The translations under genes and the position numbers were made by a program. From a candidate division TM6 bacterium RIFCSPHIGHO2_12_FULL_36_22 (lineage in GTDB: Bacteria > Babelota > Babeliae > Babelales > UBA12409): DNA of 64,000 nucleotides. Positions 1-8,492 of this stretch are shown here, in pieces. The notes beneath the pieces are model-generated. The model had not been told where the DNA came from. It saw only the letters and a program-made list of their open reading frames with translations, and did no database searches. Every line of letters begins with the position of its first letter. Position 1 is the first letter of the stretch. The stretch is taken from NCBI GenBank assembly GCA_001771315.1, contig METK01000015.1, positions 1 through 64,000 of the forward strand, written 5' to 3'.

Positions 1-102
1 CTAGTGGCTACGAAGCGTCAAAAAAGAAGGAAACGGCTATTGCAGCCTAGTACCCGAAGCTCGCTCCTTTAGGGGCGAGTAGTTCACAAAACCAAATACA
101 CG
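1..102. other. Window-edge stretch with GC-rich hairpin
   Basis: No complete gene can be supported here. A stem of eight pairs (60-67 with 72-79, loop TTTA, one G-T pair) is visible. It is followed by no T-run, so it is not a clear terminator. A plus-strand frame is open from position 3 to a TAG at 48-50 and would end in TAIAA, and a second frame is open to 72. Either could be the tail of a gene lying outside the window. The stretch may be the 3' end of a plus-strand gene or RNA; it cannot be decided from this piece. Confidence 0.3.
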
Positions 103-1590
103 TTATCTTATAAATCTCCCAAGTCTCTTCCCACGAACCATATAAGCTCCAATGGTTGCTGCAACGAAAACAGCAGGAATCACATAACGCTTTTGCATTA
201 ATGTATCCATCAAACATGTGATCGGCTGAAATATACTTTCAATCGTCCAGGTGGAAAAATCCGGCCCAGCATGCAATATAATAAAAGAATCGTGATGTAG
301 TTTAGAAGAGGTAGAAAAAACAGTAGTAATTAAGCCATTCCAAAGTTGAAAATATCCTTTATCTTTCAATAATCTACCGGAAAGGCTCAAGGTTAAAGGT
401 ATAAATGCAGAGGGATGTTGATGACCCCTAAAAACAGCCTTAATATAATGAGTTTTTGTATTTGCTAAATCAATAATATTTTCTGCCAATCGTTGTCCTA
501 TAACCCAACTTAACCTATCTTTTTTTACTATAGAATTATTTTTTAAATCAAAGTTTCCCCAATAAAGTTGATTTGCAAAGGGCTTAAAAATCGACTGTGG
601 TACAAAGTTTACCAATTCATCAGTTGGGATATTAGTACGTATGGCAGCTTGAATGTCATCTGGTAATTGATTGAGATATGTTGCCCGATTAATAGTATCC
701 ATAAGCTCAAATGCAACAGGTGATTTAGCTGCAAATAGTTCTTTGGGACAATATCCTAATTCTAAGCCAGCATGAGAACATTGAAGATATTCCATGTTGC
801 CATTATGATCAAATCCAAAATATACAGCTGTAGAAAACAAGCGATAAGTATTGTATATTTTTTTCTCTTCTTCAACAGTTAAATTTGGCCATTTTCCATA
901 TAATTCACTTTTAAAAGAATATGATAGAGGCGATAAAGCTTTTTTTAGATATGATGAATACAATAATGATGCTGTATTACCCAAATCTAATCTTTTTTCA
1001 TGATTTCCACGAATGCAATATACATGCTCGGGATTTGCTAGCTTTAATCTCATAAGAAGATATAAAATCTCTAATCCATATGACCCACTATCGACATAAT
1101 CTCCCAATAATACGATATAACAATCAGGTTTGATAATTTTAAAATCATCATTAATATATTTTTTATTTTTTAAGGATATAAGAGATCGGGTTAAAGAAGG
1201 AGCCGACCCATGCAGATCTCCAAAGAATACTATTTCTGCAGCCGAGCGCAATCCATCTATTTTTTTAACATAAGGATAAATATCTTCATCATTATTTTCT
1301 ATATCATAAAAGCTGTCTTGTGGTGCATTATTTTTTAACCAAATGGCTGGCTTGTTCATTATTGAACGCTGACTTGCAGCAAAAGTATCCATTACTTTAT
1401 TAAATTCTCTATGCGTTATCATCGGCCAATACTTCCAAGGATCATCAGGACATTGCGCAAAAGCCTTATTAACAGTTGTAAGAGTGGACATTGAATCAAT
1501 CATGTGAACTTCTTTGGTCGCCATTCCACATATATCCGAATTAAACAAGCTCGCCAATATTATAATCATAATAATTGAGCATTTATTCAT
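103..1590 (-). CDS. Exported PPP-type metallophosphatase (calcineurin-like fold)
   Basis: A 495-residue protein with the metal-binding motifs of the PPP serine/threonine phosphatase branch in order: GDLHG (about 124-128), GDYVDSG (163-169), GNHE (195-198), SHAGL (272-276) and GHQH (about 395). The N-terminus is a hydrophobic export signal, and residues about 470-487 form a second hydrophobic segment before a basic tail, so the enzyme is probably outside the cytoplasm and may be membrane-anchored. In classical PPP enzymes the second motif reads GDxVDRG with a phosphate-contacting Arg; here that Arg is Ser, so activity may be altered. It stands alone and is transcribed away from argR. A role on host phosphoproteins is a guess; a periplasmic phosphatase is the alternative. 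Confidence 0.8.
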   Translation of the reverse strand: MNKCSIIMIIILASLFNSDICGMATKEVHMIDSMSTLTTVNKAFAQCPDDPWKYWPMITHREFNKVMDTFAASQRSIMNKPAIWLKNNAPQDSFYDIENNDEDIYPYVKKIDGLRSAAEIVFFGDLHGSAPSLTRSLISLKNKKYINDDFKIIKPDCYIVLLGDYVDSGSYGLEILYLLMRLKLANPEHVYCIRGNHEKRLDLGNTASLLYSSYLKKALSPLSYSFKSELYGKWPNLTVEEEKKIYNTYRLFSTAVYFGFDHNGNMEYLQCSHAGLELGYCPKELFAAKSPVAFELMDTINRATYLNQLPDDIQAAIRTNIPTDELVNFVPQSIFKPFANQLYWGNFDLKNNSIVKKDRLSWVIGQRLAENIIDLANTKTHYIKAVFRGHQHPSAFIPLTLSLSGRLLKDKGYFQLWNGLITTVFSTSSKLHHDSFIILHAGPDFSTWTIESIFQPITCLMDTLMQKRYVIPAVFVAATIGAYMVRGKRLGRFIR

Positions 1591-1783
1591 CGTGTTCTTT
1601 CTTTATTAATTTTTTTGATTAACTTGATAATACCATATGGCTATTTCTAATTGCAATATTTCCAGGGTGAACAAAAAGGTAAATTAAGCGAAAAGACAAA
1701 TAAAGTTAATGTAAAACTACAAAATCCTTTTTCAATGTTCTTATATAGCAAAGCTTATCAATCCGCCTAAACCTATCAAAGCA

Positions 1784-1837
1784 TTGACTACGATTACAAA
1801 ATGAATTATTATTAATTTAATAGTGGATATTTATTCA
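1784..1837 (+). promoter_or_regulatory. argR operon promoter with two ARG boxes
   Basis: A sigma70-type promoter is visible: TTGACT at 1784-1789, a 17-base spacer and TATTAT at 1807-1812. Two sites each match the core ARG box TGAATWWWWATTCA with one mismatch: 1802-1815 and 1824-1837. Their centres are 22 bp apart, close to the two-turn spacing known for ArgR hexamer sites. The first box covers the -10 element and the second the start of the transcript, so ArgR binding should block transcription of argR and the downstream transporter. Confidence 0.8.
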
Positions 1838-1860
1838 TATTTTGAAACATAGGGGGAAAT

Positions 1861-2340
1861 ATGAAGAAAAGTTTTAAAATTAATAGTCGTCATGAAGCTC
1901 TGAAAGCACTTATTGCACAACATCCGGTCGATAATCAGCAGAAATTGGTAAAACTGCTCAAGCAGGAGTACAATATAGAGGCAAATCAAGCCATTATCTC
2001 CAGAGATTTGCGAGATTTAAGGATTACAAAAAAGTTACTCAATGGCAAACTTGTATATGAAAATAGCAATGTTGATGTCACACAGGAAATTTTAAATGCC
2101 AGCATCATTGATATTGTTTATAATGAAGCAATGATTGTAGTAAAAACATTACCTGGATTGGCTGATTACGTGGGGGATTATATAGATTCTCAAGAAAACA
2201 GTGTGATCTTGGGAACCCTTGCAGGAGAAAATGTGGTTTTCATCACACCCTGGTCGGTACAAAATATTAAGTATACCTTTCAACAAGTCTGTTCCATGTT
2301 AGGCTTCAAGCCGCTATCGAACAAGACAAAGGAAGTTTAA
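1861..2340 (+). CDS. argR: Arginine repressor ArgR
   Basis: A 159-residue protein, full length for ArgR (about 150-160). The N-terminal half is the winged helix domain with the family pattern around HPVDNQQKLV and the recognition region ending in ISRDLRDL. The C-terminal half is the oligomerisation and arginine-binding domain, here with LPGLADYVGDYID and an ILGTLAGENVVFI segment. The start ATG is preceded by a strong AGGGGG ribosome site. The stop is one base ahead of the transporter gene, so this is the first gene of a four-gene operon. With the ARG boxes in its promoter, ArgR very probably represses itself and arginine uptake when arginine is plentiful. No arginine biosynthesis gene is present in the window, resembling the ArgR-transporter arrangement known in Chlamydia. 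Confidence 0.95.
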   Translation: MKKSFKINSRHEALKALIAQHPVDNQQKLVKLLKQEYNIEANQAIISRDLRDLRITKKLLNGKLVYENSNVDVTQEILNASIIDIVYNEAMIVVKTLPGLADYVGDYIDSQENSVILGTLAGENVVFITPWSVQNIKYTFQQVCSMLGFKPLSNKTKEV

Positions 2341-2341
2341 G

Positions 2342-3109
2342 ATGAAAACATCTCATTATATAGCCCTCGTTATATTTATAATCACAGGGATTTGGCTCTG
2401 GTATTACCCAGATAATCAACAGGAGCTCCGTGCACCAAAAAATATTCTCCGTGTTGGTACCAATGCAGAATATCCACCCTTTTCATTTAAAGATGGAAAC
2501 AAAATTGTAGGGCTAGATATTGATGTGGTCAAAGAAATTGCAAAACGCATCGGTAAAGTTACAGCTTTTGCCAATATGGATTTTGATATGCTCATACCGC
2601 AACTTCAATTCGGAACTATCGATATCATTGCTGCAGGATTATCTGAGACACCAGAACGAGCAAACCAATTGGCATTTACAACACCTCACCTGCGAGATGA
2701 TCCATTCCTTATAATTACTCTTGCTGATAAGCCACCCATTATAAGTATGCATCAACTTGTTGGTAAAAAGGTAATTGTTAATCAAGGTTTTACCGCCGAA
2801 TTGTATATGCAACAAATACCTGGACCTATTTTACTGGCATTGCCAACTGTCGCAGATGCTTTCATTGCTCTACAACAAGGAAAGGGCTATGCATTTGTTA
2901 CAGCTGCATCAGCTGTAGGACCATTCTTTGATAAATATGGACAAGAGAAGTTTAAAGTATCTCGTATACCAGGGCCTAAAGAAGATTATAGCCTGGCAGT
3001 CTCTAAAAAGAATTCTGAACTCTTTGAACAAGTACAACAAGCACTCATATCTATGGAACGTGATGGGACACTGACAAAAATACGTCAAAAATGGGGAATC
3101 ATGTTATGA
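2342..3109 (+). CDS. ABC transporter, polar amino-acid binding protein (arginine likely)
   Basis: A 255-residue periplasmic binding protein of the PBPb/SBP family 3. An uncleaved-looking hydrophobic N-terminus (about 6-22) has no lipobox cysteine, so it may stay membrane-anchored. The signature region runs from RVGTNAEYPPFSF (about 37) through VGLDIDVVKEIAKRIGK; the rest is the bilobal domain ending in a typical EQVQQALISMERDGTL and KWG tail. It begins one base after argR and overlaps the permease start by ATGA. Ligand is inferred as arginine or a related basic amino acid from the ArgR control, not from pocket residues. Confidence 0.88.
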   Translation: MKTSHYIALVIFIITGIWLWYYPDNQQELRAPKNILRVGTNAEYPPFSFKDGNKIVGLDIDVVKEIAKRIGKVTAFANMDFDMLIPQLQFGTIDIIAAGLSETPERANQLAFTTPHLRDDPFLIITLADKPPIISMHQLVGKKVIVNQGFTAELYMQQIPGPILLALPTVADAFIALQQGKGYAFVTAASAVGPFFDKYGQEKFKVSRIPGPKEDYSLAVSKKNSELFEQVQQALISMERDGTLTKIRQKWGIML

Positions 3110-3768
3110 TTAATTTAACAGTTATTCAAGAAGCATTACCATACCTTTGGCATGGTACTGTTGTAACAATTAAGATTGCATACTTTTCATGTATCTTGGG
3201 CATTGTTACAGGAACAATTCTTGCTCTCATGCAAACGAGTAAAATTGCTATCCTGGAATGGCCAGTCAAAATTTATGTTGCAATTGTACGTGGCACACCA
3301 ATGATCATACAAATTTTCTTTATGTATTTTGTAACCATCAATATATTGTTTCCAGAAATGCCTGCTATTTATGCTGCAATTTTGGCTATTGGAATGAATA
3401 GTTCTGCATATGTAAGCCAGATTATTCGTGCTGGTATTAAGTCGGTTAGCAGTGGACAACTGGAAGCTGCGCAAGTCTTAGGTCTTAATCGATATCAAAC
3501 AGTTCGTTATATCATATTACCGCAAGCGATGCAAGTTGCCATGCCAGCGCTTGGTAATGAGTTTGCAACACTTATTAAGGATTCAAGTTTAGCCTCATTT
3601 ATTGGTGTATCAGAATTGTTAAAAGAAGGACGAAACATCATTGCTATTACATATGATCAAATGTCTGTTTATATAGCTGTTGGATTAATATATTTGATAT
3701 TAACATCTATAGCATCTATTTTTGTAAACTTTACCGAAAGGCGAATGAGTTATCATGTTAAAGATTAA
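3106..3768 (+). CDS. ABC transporter permease, polar amino acids (HisM/GlnP family)
   Basis: A membrane protein of about 220 residues with the family EAA loop (residues about 120-140, reading ...EAAQVLGLNRYQTVRYIILPQA) that docks to the ATPase. Several hydrophobic spans follow the usual topology, including the N-terminal TVVTIKIAYFSCILGIVTG segment. An ATG five codons further upstream (3091) is in frame, but the ATG at 3106 overlaps the previous stop as ATGA, the usual coupled start, and gives the family length; I therefore choose 3106. It is the only permease, so a homodimer is expected. Confidence 0.9.
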   Translation: MINLTVIQEALPYLWHGTVVTIKIAYFSCILGIVTGTILALMQTSKIAILEWPVKIYVAIVRGTPMIIQIFFMYFVTINILFPEMPAIYAAILAIGMNSSAYVSQIIRAGIKSVSSGQLEAAQVLGLNRYQTVRYIILPQAMQVAMPALGNEFATLIKDSSLASFIGVSELLKEGRNIIAITYDQMSVYIAVGLIYLILTSIASIFVNFTERRMSYHVKD

Positions 3769-4471
3769 AAATGCTTATAAAGCATTCGGTGAAAAAGTAG
3801 TTCTTAATGATGTTTCTCTCGATATTCCAAAAGGAGAAATTGCAATCCTTGTCGGACATTCTGGTGTTGGGAAATCAACACTTTTGCGCGTCCTTAACAA
3901 TCTTGAAACACTCGACCTTGGCTCTGTCTACCTTAACAACAAACAGTTAGACCTATCTGAGATCAACCACAATCATATTATTGGTATGGTTTTTCAACAG
4001 TTTAATCTTTTTGGTCATATGACGGTACAGGAAAATATCAGTTTTCCTCTTGAAAAAACTACTAACAATACCAAAGCGGGTGCTGACAAAATAGCACTCG
4101 ACTTGCTAACCAAATACGGTCTTGAGGATAAGGCAAAGCTTTATCCCTCTTCACTTTCTGGTGGACAAAAACAGCGCCTTGCCATTGCACGTACGATCGC
4201 CCTTAAACCTAAAGTTATTTGCATGGATGAACCGACATCGGCACTTGATCCATATTTGACTAATTTTGTTGCACAAAGCATTCAAGACTTAGCAAAAGAA
4301 GGATACTCCGTGCTTGTTGCATCACATGATGTTGCATTAATAGAAAGGCTCGATGAAGCAACCATACATCTCATGGATAATGGCAAAATAATTGAATCGG
4401 GTAAATCTAAAGAAGTAATTAAAGATCCAAAAGCTTATCCATACCTCACTAAGTTCATTAGTGGAGAATAG
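3755..4471 (+). CDS. ABC transporter ATPase, polar amino acids (GlnQ/ArtP family)
   Basis: A complete 238-residue ATPase with Walker A GHSGVGKS (about 34-41), Q-loop in VFQQFNLFGH, signature LSGGQKQR, Walker B VICMDEP and the H-loop in ASHDV. It overlaps the permease by 14 bases and closes the argR operon. The subfamily is clear from length and the FNLFGHMTVQENI pattern. Arginine specificity is inferred from operon control. Confidence 0.92.
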   Translation: MLKIKNAYKAFGEKVVLNDVSLDIPKGEIAILVGHSGVGKSTLLRVLNNLETLDLGSVYLNNKQLDLSEINHNHIIGMVFQQFNLFGHMTVQENISFPLEKTTNNTKAGADKIALDLLTKYGLEDKAKLYPSSLSGGQKQRLAIARTIALKPKVICMDEPTSALDPYLTNFVAQSIQDLAKEGYSVLVASHDVALIERLDEATIHLMDNGKIIESGKSKEVIKDPKAYPYLTKFISGE

Positions 4472-4479
4472 ACAGTCGA

Positions 4480-4869
4480 TTAAGCGGCAAGTTTTGCAGC
4501 GTCTTGAGCTTGTTCTTTAAGTGCACTGAGATCTTTATTATAACTTTTTGGTGTTATTCCACCCGTTTTGTATAAACGATCTAGAAGCTTCTTTGCATTA
4601 TTTAAAGCAGTTAATCTTCTTTTTTGTGAATTTTTTGCTTTGTTTGGTAGATTTTTTTTCTTAGCATCCCAATATTCTTTTTCCTGCACTGAAACAGCCG
4701 CCATTGCTGCTTGATAGTCGGTCTTTGCAGTAGATTTTTTCATTGTGCTAACTAAAGCATCATCTAACAAATTCGCTGTAAAATCTATCATCGATTCTGC
4801 TTTTTTTGCCAATAAACTTCCAGACATACCAAACATCAATGCCATAACCAATACGCTATATTTTTTCAT
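4480..4869 (-). CDS. Small exported protein, unknown family
   Basis: A 129-residue protein with a clear signal peptide (residues 1 to about 22, ending SLLAKKA). The mature part is Lys/Ala-rich and looks entirely helical (KKKNLPNKAKNSQKRRLTALNNAKKLL). No catalytic motif is visible and I do not recognise the family. It converges on the ABC operon with only 8 bases between stops, and is followed upstream by another exported small protein in the same direction. Confidence 0.6.
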   Translation of the reverse strand: MKKYSVLVMALMFGMSGSLLAKKAESMIDFTANLLDDALVSTMKKSTAKTDYQAAMAAVSVQEKEYWDAKKKNLPNKAKNSQKRRLTALNNAKKLLDRLYKTGGITPKSYNKDLSALKEQAQDAAKLAA

Positions 4870-5008
4870 ACATTTACCTTTATTTTATAAATCATTAACA
4901 ACATATATCTGAGTAATTGAAAATACATCAATTCTTTTTCAATCCATTCTTGGTACGAATTCTAGACAAGCGATATATTGAAAATCAATACTTTTACAAA
5001 AGTTGTAT

Positions 5009-5635
5009 TTATGCAACAAAAAACGTGAAATCTTTTTTATCAAGGTAGATCGTACCCTCTAAAGTCAGAGGTCGCTTTAATAACGTCTTCTTTTTTTTAA
5101 GCAACACAAAATTTGGGTTGTCCGAGTTTACAATAATAAATTCACGGTCATCATTACACAATTTAAAATACCATGCTTCATTTCCATTTTGTGCAACGTT
5201 TCCATAAAATGAACCCTTTATACCCCGTAAACAAAATTTTTCACGCCCAACAGCGGTTTCAATTGGTTCTAATGCAAAGTTTTGTGGAAGTTGTTTTACA
5301 GTCCCATAACTCTTTTTATAATCATTTTCTATCCAACGATATTGCGGCGCTTGCAAGCCTTTAATCTTACTTAAAATAACTGTTACAGCTTTAGCACACA
5401 CACGACACTCTATACCGCCAATCCATAGCTTATACGTACACGGTTGTACTACTTGTTTAACAGAAAAATTTTTTGTTGCTTTTTGTTGTTTATTTATTAT
5501 TTGTTGCACAGGTGCTGCAGCTTCTTTAACATGTTGCTTTCTTTGTTTTCGGCCACGATGACGTGCTTGTGCAACAAAAGTTGTGCTTAAAAAAATAAGT
5601 ATAAAAATTATTAAAAGTTGTTTTTGTTTTTTCAT
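5009..5635 (-). CDS. Exported protein with HMA-like GxxCxxC segment
   Basis: A 208-residue protein with a signal peptide (to about residue 24, ending VAQA) and a very basic RHRGRKQRKQ stretch after it. Around residues 70-95 the pattern GGIECRVCAKAVTVILSKIKGL resembles the metal-binding helix of heavy-metal-associated domains (GMxCxxCxxxVxxxLxxxxGV). The rest does not match a family I know. It could bind a metal ion in the periplasm or use the CxxC pair in thiol chemistry; neither is proven. The gene is followed downstream (same strand) by the small exported gene at 4480-4869, with 139 bases between. Confidence 0.6.
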   Translation of the reverse strand: MKKQKQLLIIFILIFLSTTFVAQARHRGRKQRKQHVKEAAAPVQQIINKQQKATKNFSVKQVVQPCTYKLWIGGIECRVCAKAVTVILSKIKGLQAPQYRWIENDYKKSYGTVKQLPQNFALEPIETAVGREKFCLRGIKGSFYGNVAQNGNEAWYFKLCNDDREFIIVNSDNPNFVLLKKKKTLLKRPLTLEGTIYLDKKDFTFFVA

Positions 5636-5671
5636 ATCTTTTTACAAAATGCCTGCAAAAAATGTTATTTC

Positions 5672-5700
5672 TTGACATTGAAATTTTTGCTTGGTAGTAT
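5672..5700 (+). promoter_or_regulatory. Strong sigma70-like promoter without an ORF behind it
   Basis: TTGACA at 5672-5677, exactly 17 bases, then TAGTAT at 5695-5700. This is among the best promoter matches in the window, yet both flanking genes run on the minus strand. It would start a plus-strand transcript near 5707 that reaches the hairpin at 5771-5801. Confidence 0.55.
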
Positions 5701-5706
5701 TCACGC

Positions 5707-5810
5707 AAGAATCAAAAAAGTTAAAAACGTCCCTAAAACGAACGATACTTTTAGTATTGTTCACCCCCCTATCCCTTCAGCTTGTTCTAAGTTGGAGGGA
5801 TAAATTTTTA
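5707..5810 (+). ncRNA. Candidate small RNA between two minus-strand genes
   Basis: A span of about 100 bases bracketed by the promoter at 5672-5700 and a 13-pair hairpin (5771-5783 with 5789-5801, loop GTTCT) followed by TTTTT at 5805-5809. A smaller perfect hairpin (ATACT-TTT-AGTAT) lies at about 5745-5757. No convincing reading frame or ribosome site is present, and it does not resemble SRP RNA, 6S or tmRNA. The hairpin touches the pilQ stop at 5808, so it might instead only protect the pilQ mRNA end. Confidence 0.35.
5771..5809 (+). terminator. Hairpin plus T-run at the pilQ 3' end
   Basis: Stem of 13 pairs including two G-T pairs, five-base loop, then five Ts on the plus strand. On the minus strand the hairpin directly follows the pilQ stop but is followed by Gs, so it fits a plus-strand terminator better. 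Confidence 0.55.
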
Positions 5811-7598
5811 ATCCGTATCCATATCTTGCTCAATAATTGTCGGTGTAATAAAAATGAACCGTTCGGTTGTTTCATTGTAATTAAAATCACTCTTAAAGAG
5901 TATTTTACCAAAAATAGGCAACCTATTTAAATATGGTATTTCATTAGATGCACTTTGATTACGATTTCCAGAAAGGCCACCAATAATCGTAGTTTGGCCG
6001 CTCTTTAATATTACATTGTTCTTTGCTTTTATAACAGATATGGTTGGCGGGTTAGTCATAATACCATTATCATTAGTTCTTGTATCACCAGCCGTTACCT
6101 GCGAATCTTCAATAAATATATCAAGCGTTACGCTCTTAGCATCAGCACTCACTGTTGGTTTTACCTCTAAGATAATACCGGTATCTTTAAAGTTAATAGT
6201 TGTAATGTTTCTTGTATTTGCCGTTGTTACGTCTTCGATTGCTGTTTGTAACGGGATACTTTGTCCAATAAGCAATTTTGCAAGTTCATTATTACTTGTA
6301 AGAACAGAAGGTCGAGAAATAATTTTGAGTTTAGTTTGAGTTTCTGCTGCATTAAGCACAAGGTTCAACCGTTTAAGATTAAGGTCAGGACCACCAAATA
6401 CAAATGGTATAGTAATGAAATCCGCAATACGTCTAATATCAGCCTTGTCAGAAATCAGAGCATTAAGCGATGAAAATAAGTTAACCGCAAACTGATTTGG
6501 GTTTACCAAAAGATTTGCATTATTATCTATCGTGCTCGTTGTTGGAGTTGGAAAATCAGTCATTCGTGCACCACCACCCCAAAAGCCAAACCCATTTTTA
6601 TTTTCCATTGTTTGTTGTCGATTATAAATTCCAGACCAATCAATACCAAAAGCAAAATCAAATGATTTTTGTGCAAGAACAAGAATTGCATCTATGCGTA
6701 TCTGAATAATCGGCTTATCAATATCAAAAAGGAATTTGTACAGCTCTTGAATCGCTACTGGATGACCACGAACTAAAACTTTCTTTTCTTCATCGTCAAT
6801 GTACATGTATTTGTTTGGATCTTTTGTTTCTCCATTCAAACTTTTCCATACATTATCAACCTTGTTTTTGAATTTTTCTGTAATACGAGCATGTTTAATT
6901 GGTAAAGATTTCATTACAATCTTATTAGCATTATCTTCTTTAATTTTAGCAACAGCTTCTGAATAAAGCATGACTCGCCAAATATCTTTGCCCTTTTTAA
7001 CAAGCGCTAAACGAGGCTTATGATTGTTTGCAATAAGTTGTAATAATTCACCAGCTGTTTTGTTTTTAATCTGTAAAGCACCAATATTACCTACGACATC
7101 TTGATCTGTGAAAAAACTTATACCAGCTAACTGTCCTATCATTTGAATAACTTTTTTAACGTCCATTGATGGTGTGTTTATACTAATCTTTTTTTCATTC
7201 AATGCAGGATCACTAAATACCTTATCCAAACTTTCTTCTAACACACTTTCATAACCGACAGGCATCTCATTTGCTAAAGAGGCTGGCACAGGCCTACCTT
7301 GTCCCTTATTTGCAGCGTCCATAAGACGTTCTTTCTTCAGGCGCTCAACTACAGCATCAGCAAAACTTTCTTGTTGTTGTCCTACATAAGCATCTTGAAG
7401 ATGACTTCTAACAAGCACATTAGAAACATCGGGTGTTTTAGGAATAAAAGGATTATCTCCCGTAGATGTGAACCCATGTTCTTCAAATCTCTGGTCTGGT
7501 GCACGGGATGATTCAGTTGACGAAAGCCCTTGTTCGGAAAAATCAGCGTAAATTGATTGTCCAATCAGGCACATTGTTAAAACAAACTTTTTCTTCAC
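5808..7598 (-). CDS. pilQ: Secretin, PilQ-type
   Basis: A 596-residue outer-membrane secretin with signal peptide. Residues about 135-215 are an STN/N0-like plug domain (ISINTPSMDVKKVIQMIGQLAGISF). The C-terminal third is the secretin barrel with VLKSGQTTIIGGL, NEIPYLNRLPIFGKILF and FIFITPTII near the end. It begins with GTG. It is the last gene of a minus-strand operon after M23 peptidase, PilO-like and PilP-like genes; that order is the pilOPQ order of type IV pili, which supports PilQ rather than GspD. Type IV pilus or DNA-uptake use is inferred; the motor and pilin genes are not in the window. Confidence 0.85.
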   Translation of the reverse strand: MKKKFVLTMCLIGQSIYADFSEQGLSSTESSRAPDQRFEEHGFTSTGDNPFIPKTPDVSNVLVRSHLQDAYVGQQQESFADAVVERLKKERLMDAANKGQGRPVPASLANEMPVGYESVLEESLDKVFSDPALNEKKISINTPSMDVKKVIQMIGQLAGISFFTDQDVVGNIGALQIKNKTAGELLQLIANNHKPRLALVKKGKDIWRVMLYSEAVAKIKEDNANKIVMKSLPIKHARITEKFKNKVDNVWKSLNGETKDPNKYMYIDDEEKKVLVRGHPVAIQELYKFLFDIDKPIIQIRIDAILVLAQKSFDFAFGIDWSGIYNRQQTMENKNGFGFWGGGARMTDFPTPTTSTIDNNANLLVNPNQFAVNLFSSLNALISDKADIRRIADFITIPFVFGGPDLNLKRLNLVLNAAETQTKLKIISRPSVLTSNNELAKLLIGQSIPLQTAIEDVTTANTRNITTINFKDTGIILEVKPTVSADAKSVTLDIFIEDSQVTAGDTRTNDNGIMTNPPTISVIKAKNNVILKSGQTTIIGGLSGNRNQSASNEIPYLNRLPIFGKILFKSDFNYNETTERFIFITPTIIEQDMDTD

Positions 7599-7622
7599 GT
7601 ATTACTCTTCTTCGTTACTGTA

Positions 7623-7928
7623 CTACTCTTTATTTTTTTCTATTCGTTGCTTATCCCCGTCTGTTATATGTTCTAGTTCTACATAATCTAATGCAATAAT
7701 ACAAACTCGCCATGTATCATCAAAAACATGCCCCTGATTGATAATATGAACCTCTTTTTTCCATTCAACAAATGCATACTGCTGATCATCACATTCAGCA
7801 TTGCCTAAGTAACGACAATAGCTTTTAACAATAGTTTTTGGAGCTGCAAATGGATCTCTTTTTTTACTAAAACAAGTAAAAAAAGAAATACATACAACTA
7901 CAATAAGTATTAGTTTTTTACATTTCAT
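7623..7928 (-). CDS. PilP-like small exported protein
   Basis: A 101-residue protein with a hydrophobic N-terminus and then KKRDPFAAP. The RDPF motif is typical of PilP just after its anchor. The rest (about 35-95) could be the small beta domain that touches the secretin. It lies 24 bases upstream of pilQ and 4 bases after the PilO-like gene, which is the main argument for the assignment. Cys at residue 19 could be a lipid site, but the lipobox is poor. Confidence 0.55.
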   Translation of the reverse strand: MKCKKLILIVVVCISFFTCFSKKRDPFAAPKTIVKSYCRYLGNAECDDQQYAFVEWKKEVHIINQGHVFDDTWRVCIIALDYVELEHITDGDKQRIEKNKE

Positions 7929-7932
7929 ATTT

Positions 7933-8478
7933 TCACTCTATGGTATACGTTTGGACAGTACACTCAAGCATTAAAATATCATTTTTCTTTTGCATTACCA
8001 ATTGTGGTACGCTTGTGAAAAATTTATAATTTTTTATCTTTTCTAACAAGTTAACACAATCAAAAAAATTTCCTGCCGCAATAAATTTCAATGGTTGCTC
8101 TTTATACCACTTTTTCATTTGTAGCTTTTCCGGCGAACAATAAGTCATTAATAAATCAGAGCTACTAATATCAGTCAACACTTTTTTAAACAAATTATTT
8201 ATACCTCCTTGCTTGTTGAAAGCAAGCTTAGAAGTAACATTTGATGATAAGCTGTCACATTCTCGATACAACTGATTAAGACTATTGTTAAGAGCGTAAA
8301 ATTGCTGTTGTCGCTGCTTAAGATTGTTGAGTGTGATTATAGATTGTTCTTCTTGCAAGAGAAAAGGGGTGTAATAAAAATAATGCCATACCGCAATCAA
8401 GCATACTAGAACCAAGAATGTAAATATGTATCTACTCCAAAGCGATCTGTACAAACCGTCACTGGCTAAATTTTCCAT
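7933..8478 (-). CDS. PilO-like inner-membrane protein
   Basis: A 181-residue protein with one membrane span (about 17-38), a coiled-coil-like stretch (about 43-75) and a C-terminal alpha/beta domain. This is the topology of PilO. Sequence identity to the family is not obvious, so the call rests on topology and on its place before PilP-like and PilQ genes. The ATG follows an AGGAGG ribosome site. Confidence 0.55.
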   Translation of the reverse strand: MENLASDGLYRSLWSRYIFTFLVLVCLIAVWHYFYYTPFLLQEEQSIITLNNLKQRQQQFYALNNSLNQLYRECDSLSSNVTSKLAFNKQGGINNLFKKVLTDISSSDLLMTYCSPEKLQMKKWYKEQPLKFIAAGNFFDCVNLLEKIKNYKFFTSVPQLVMQKKNDILMLECTVQTYTIE

Positions 8479-8492
8479 TCTCCTCCTGATCG

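Noticed and set aside
1-80. 3' part of a permuted tmRNA (a frame ending in TAIAA and a following hairpin)
   Set aside because: Too short to see the pairing partners or a tRNA-like half; an ordinary gene end explains it equally well.
5618-5930. Plus-strand frames of 61 and 79 codons near the orphan promoter
   Set aside because: No ribosome site; the longer one runs antisense into pilQ and looks like chance translation. A non-coding RNA fits better.
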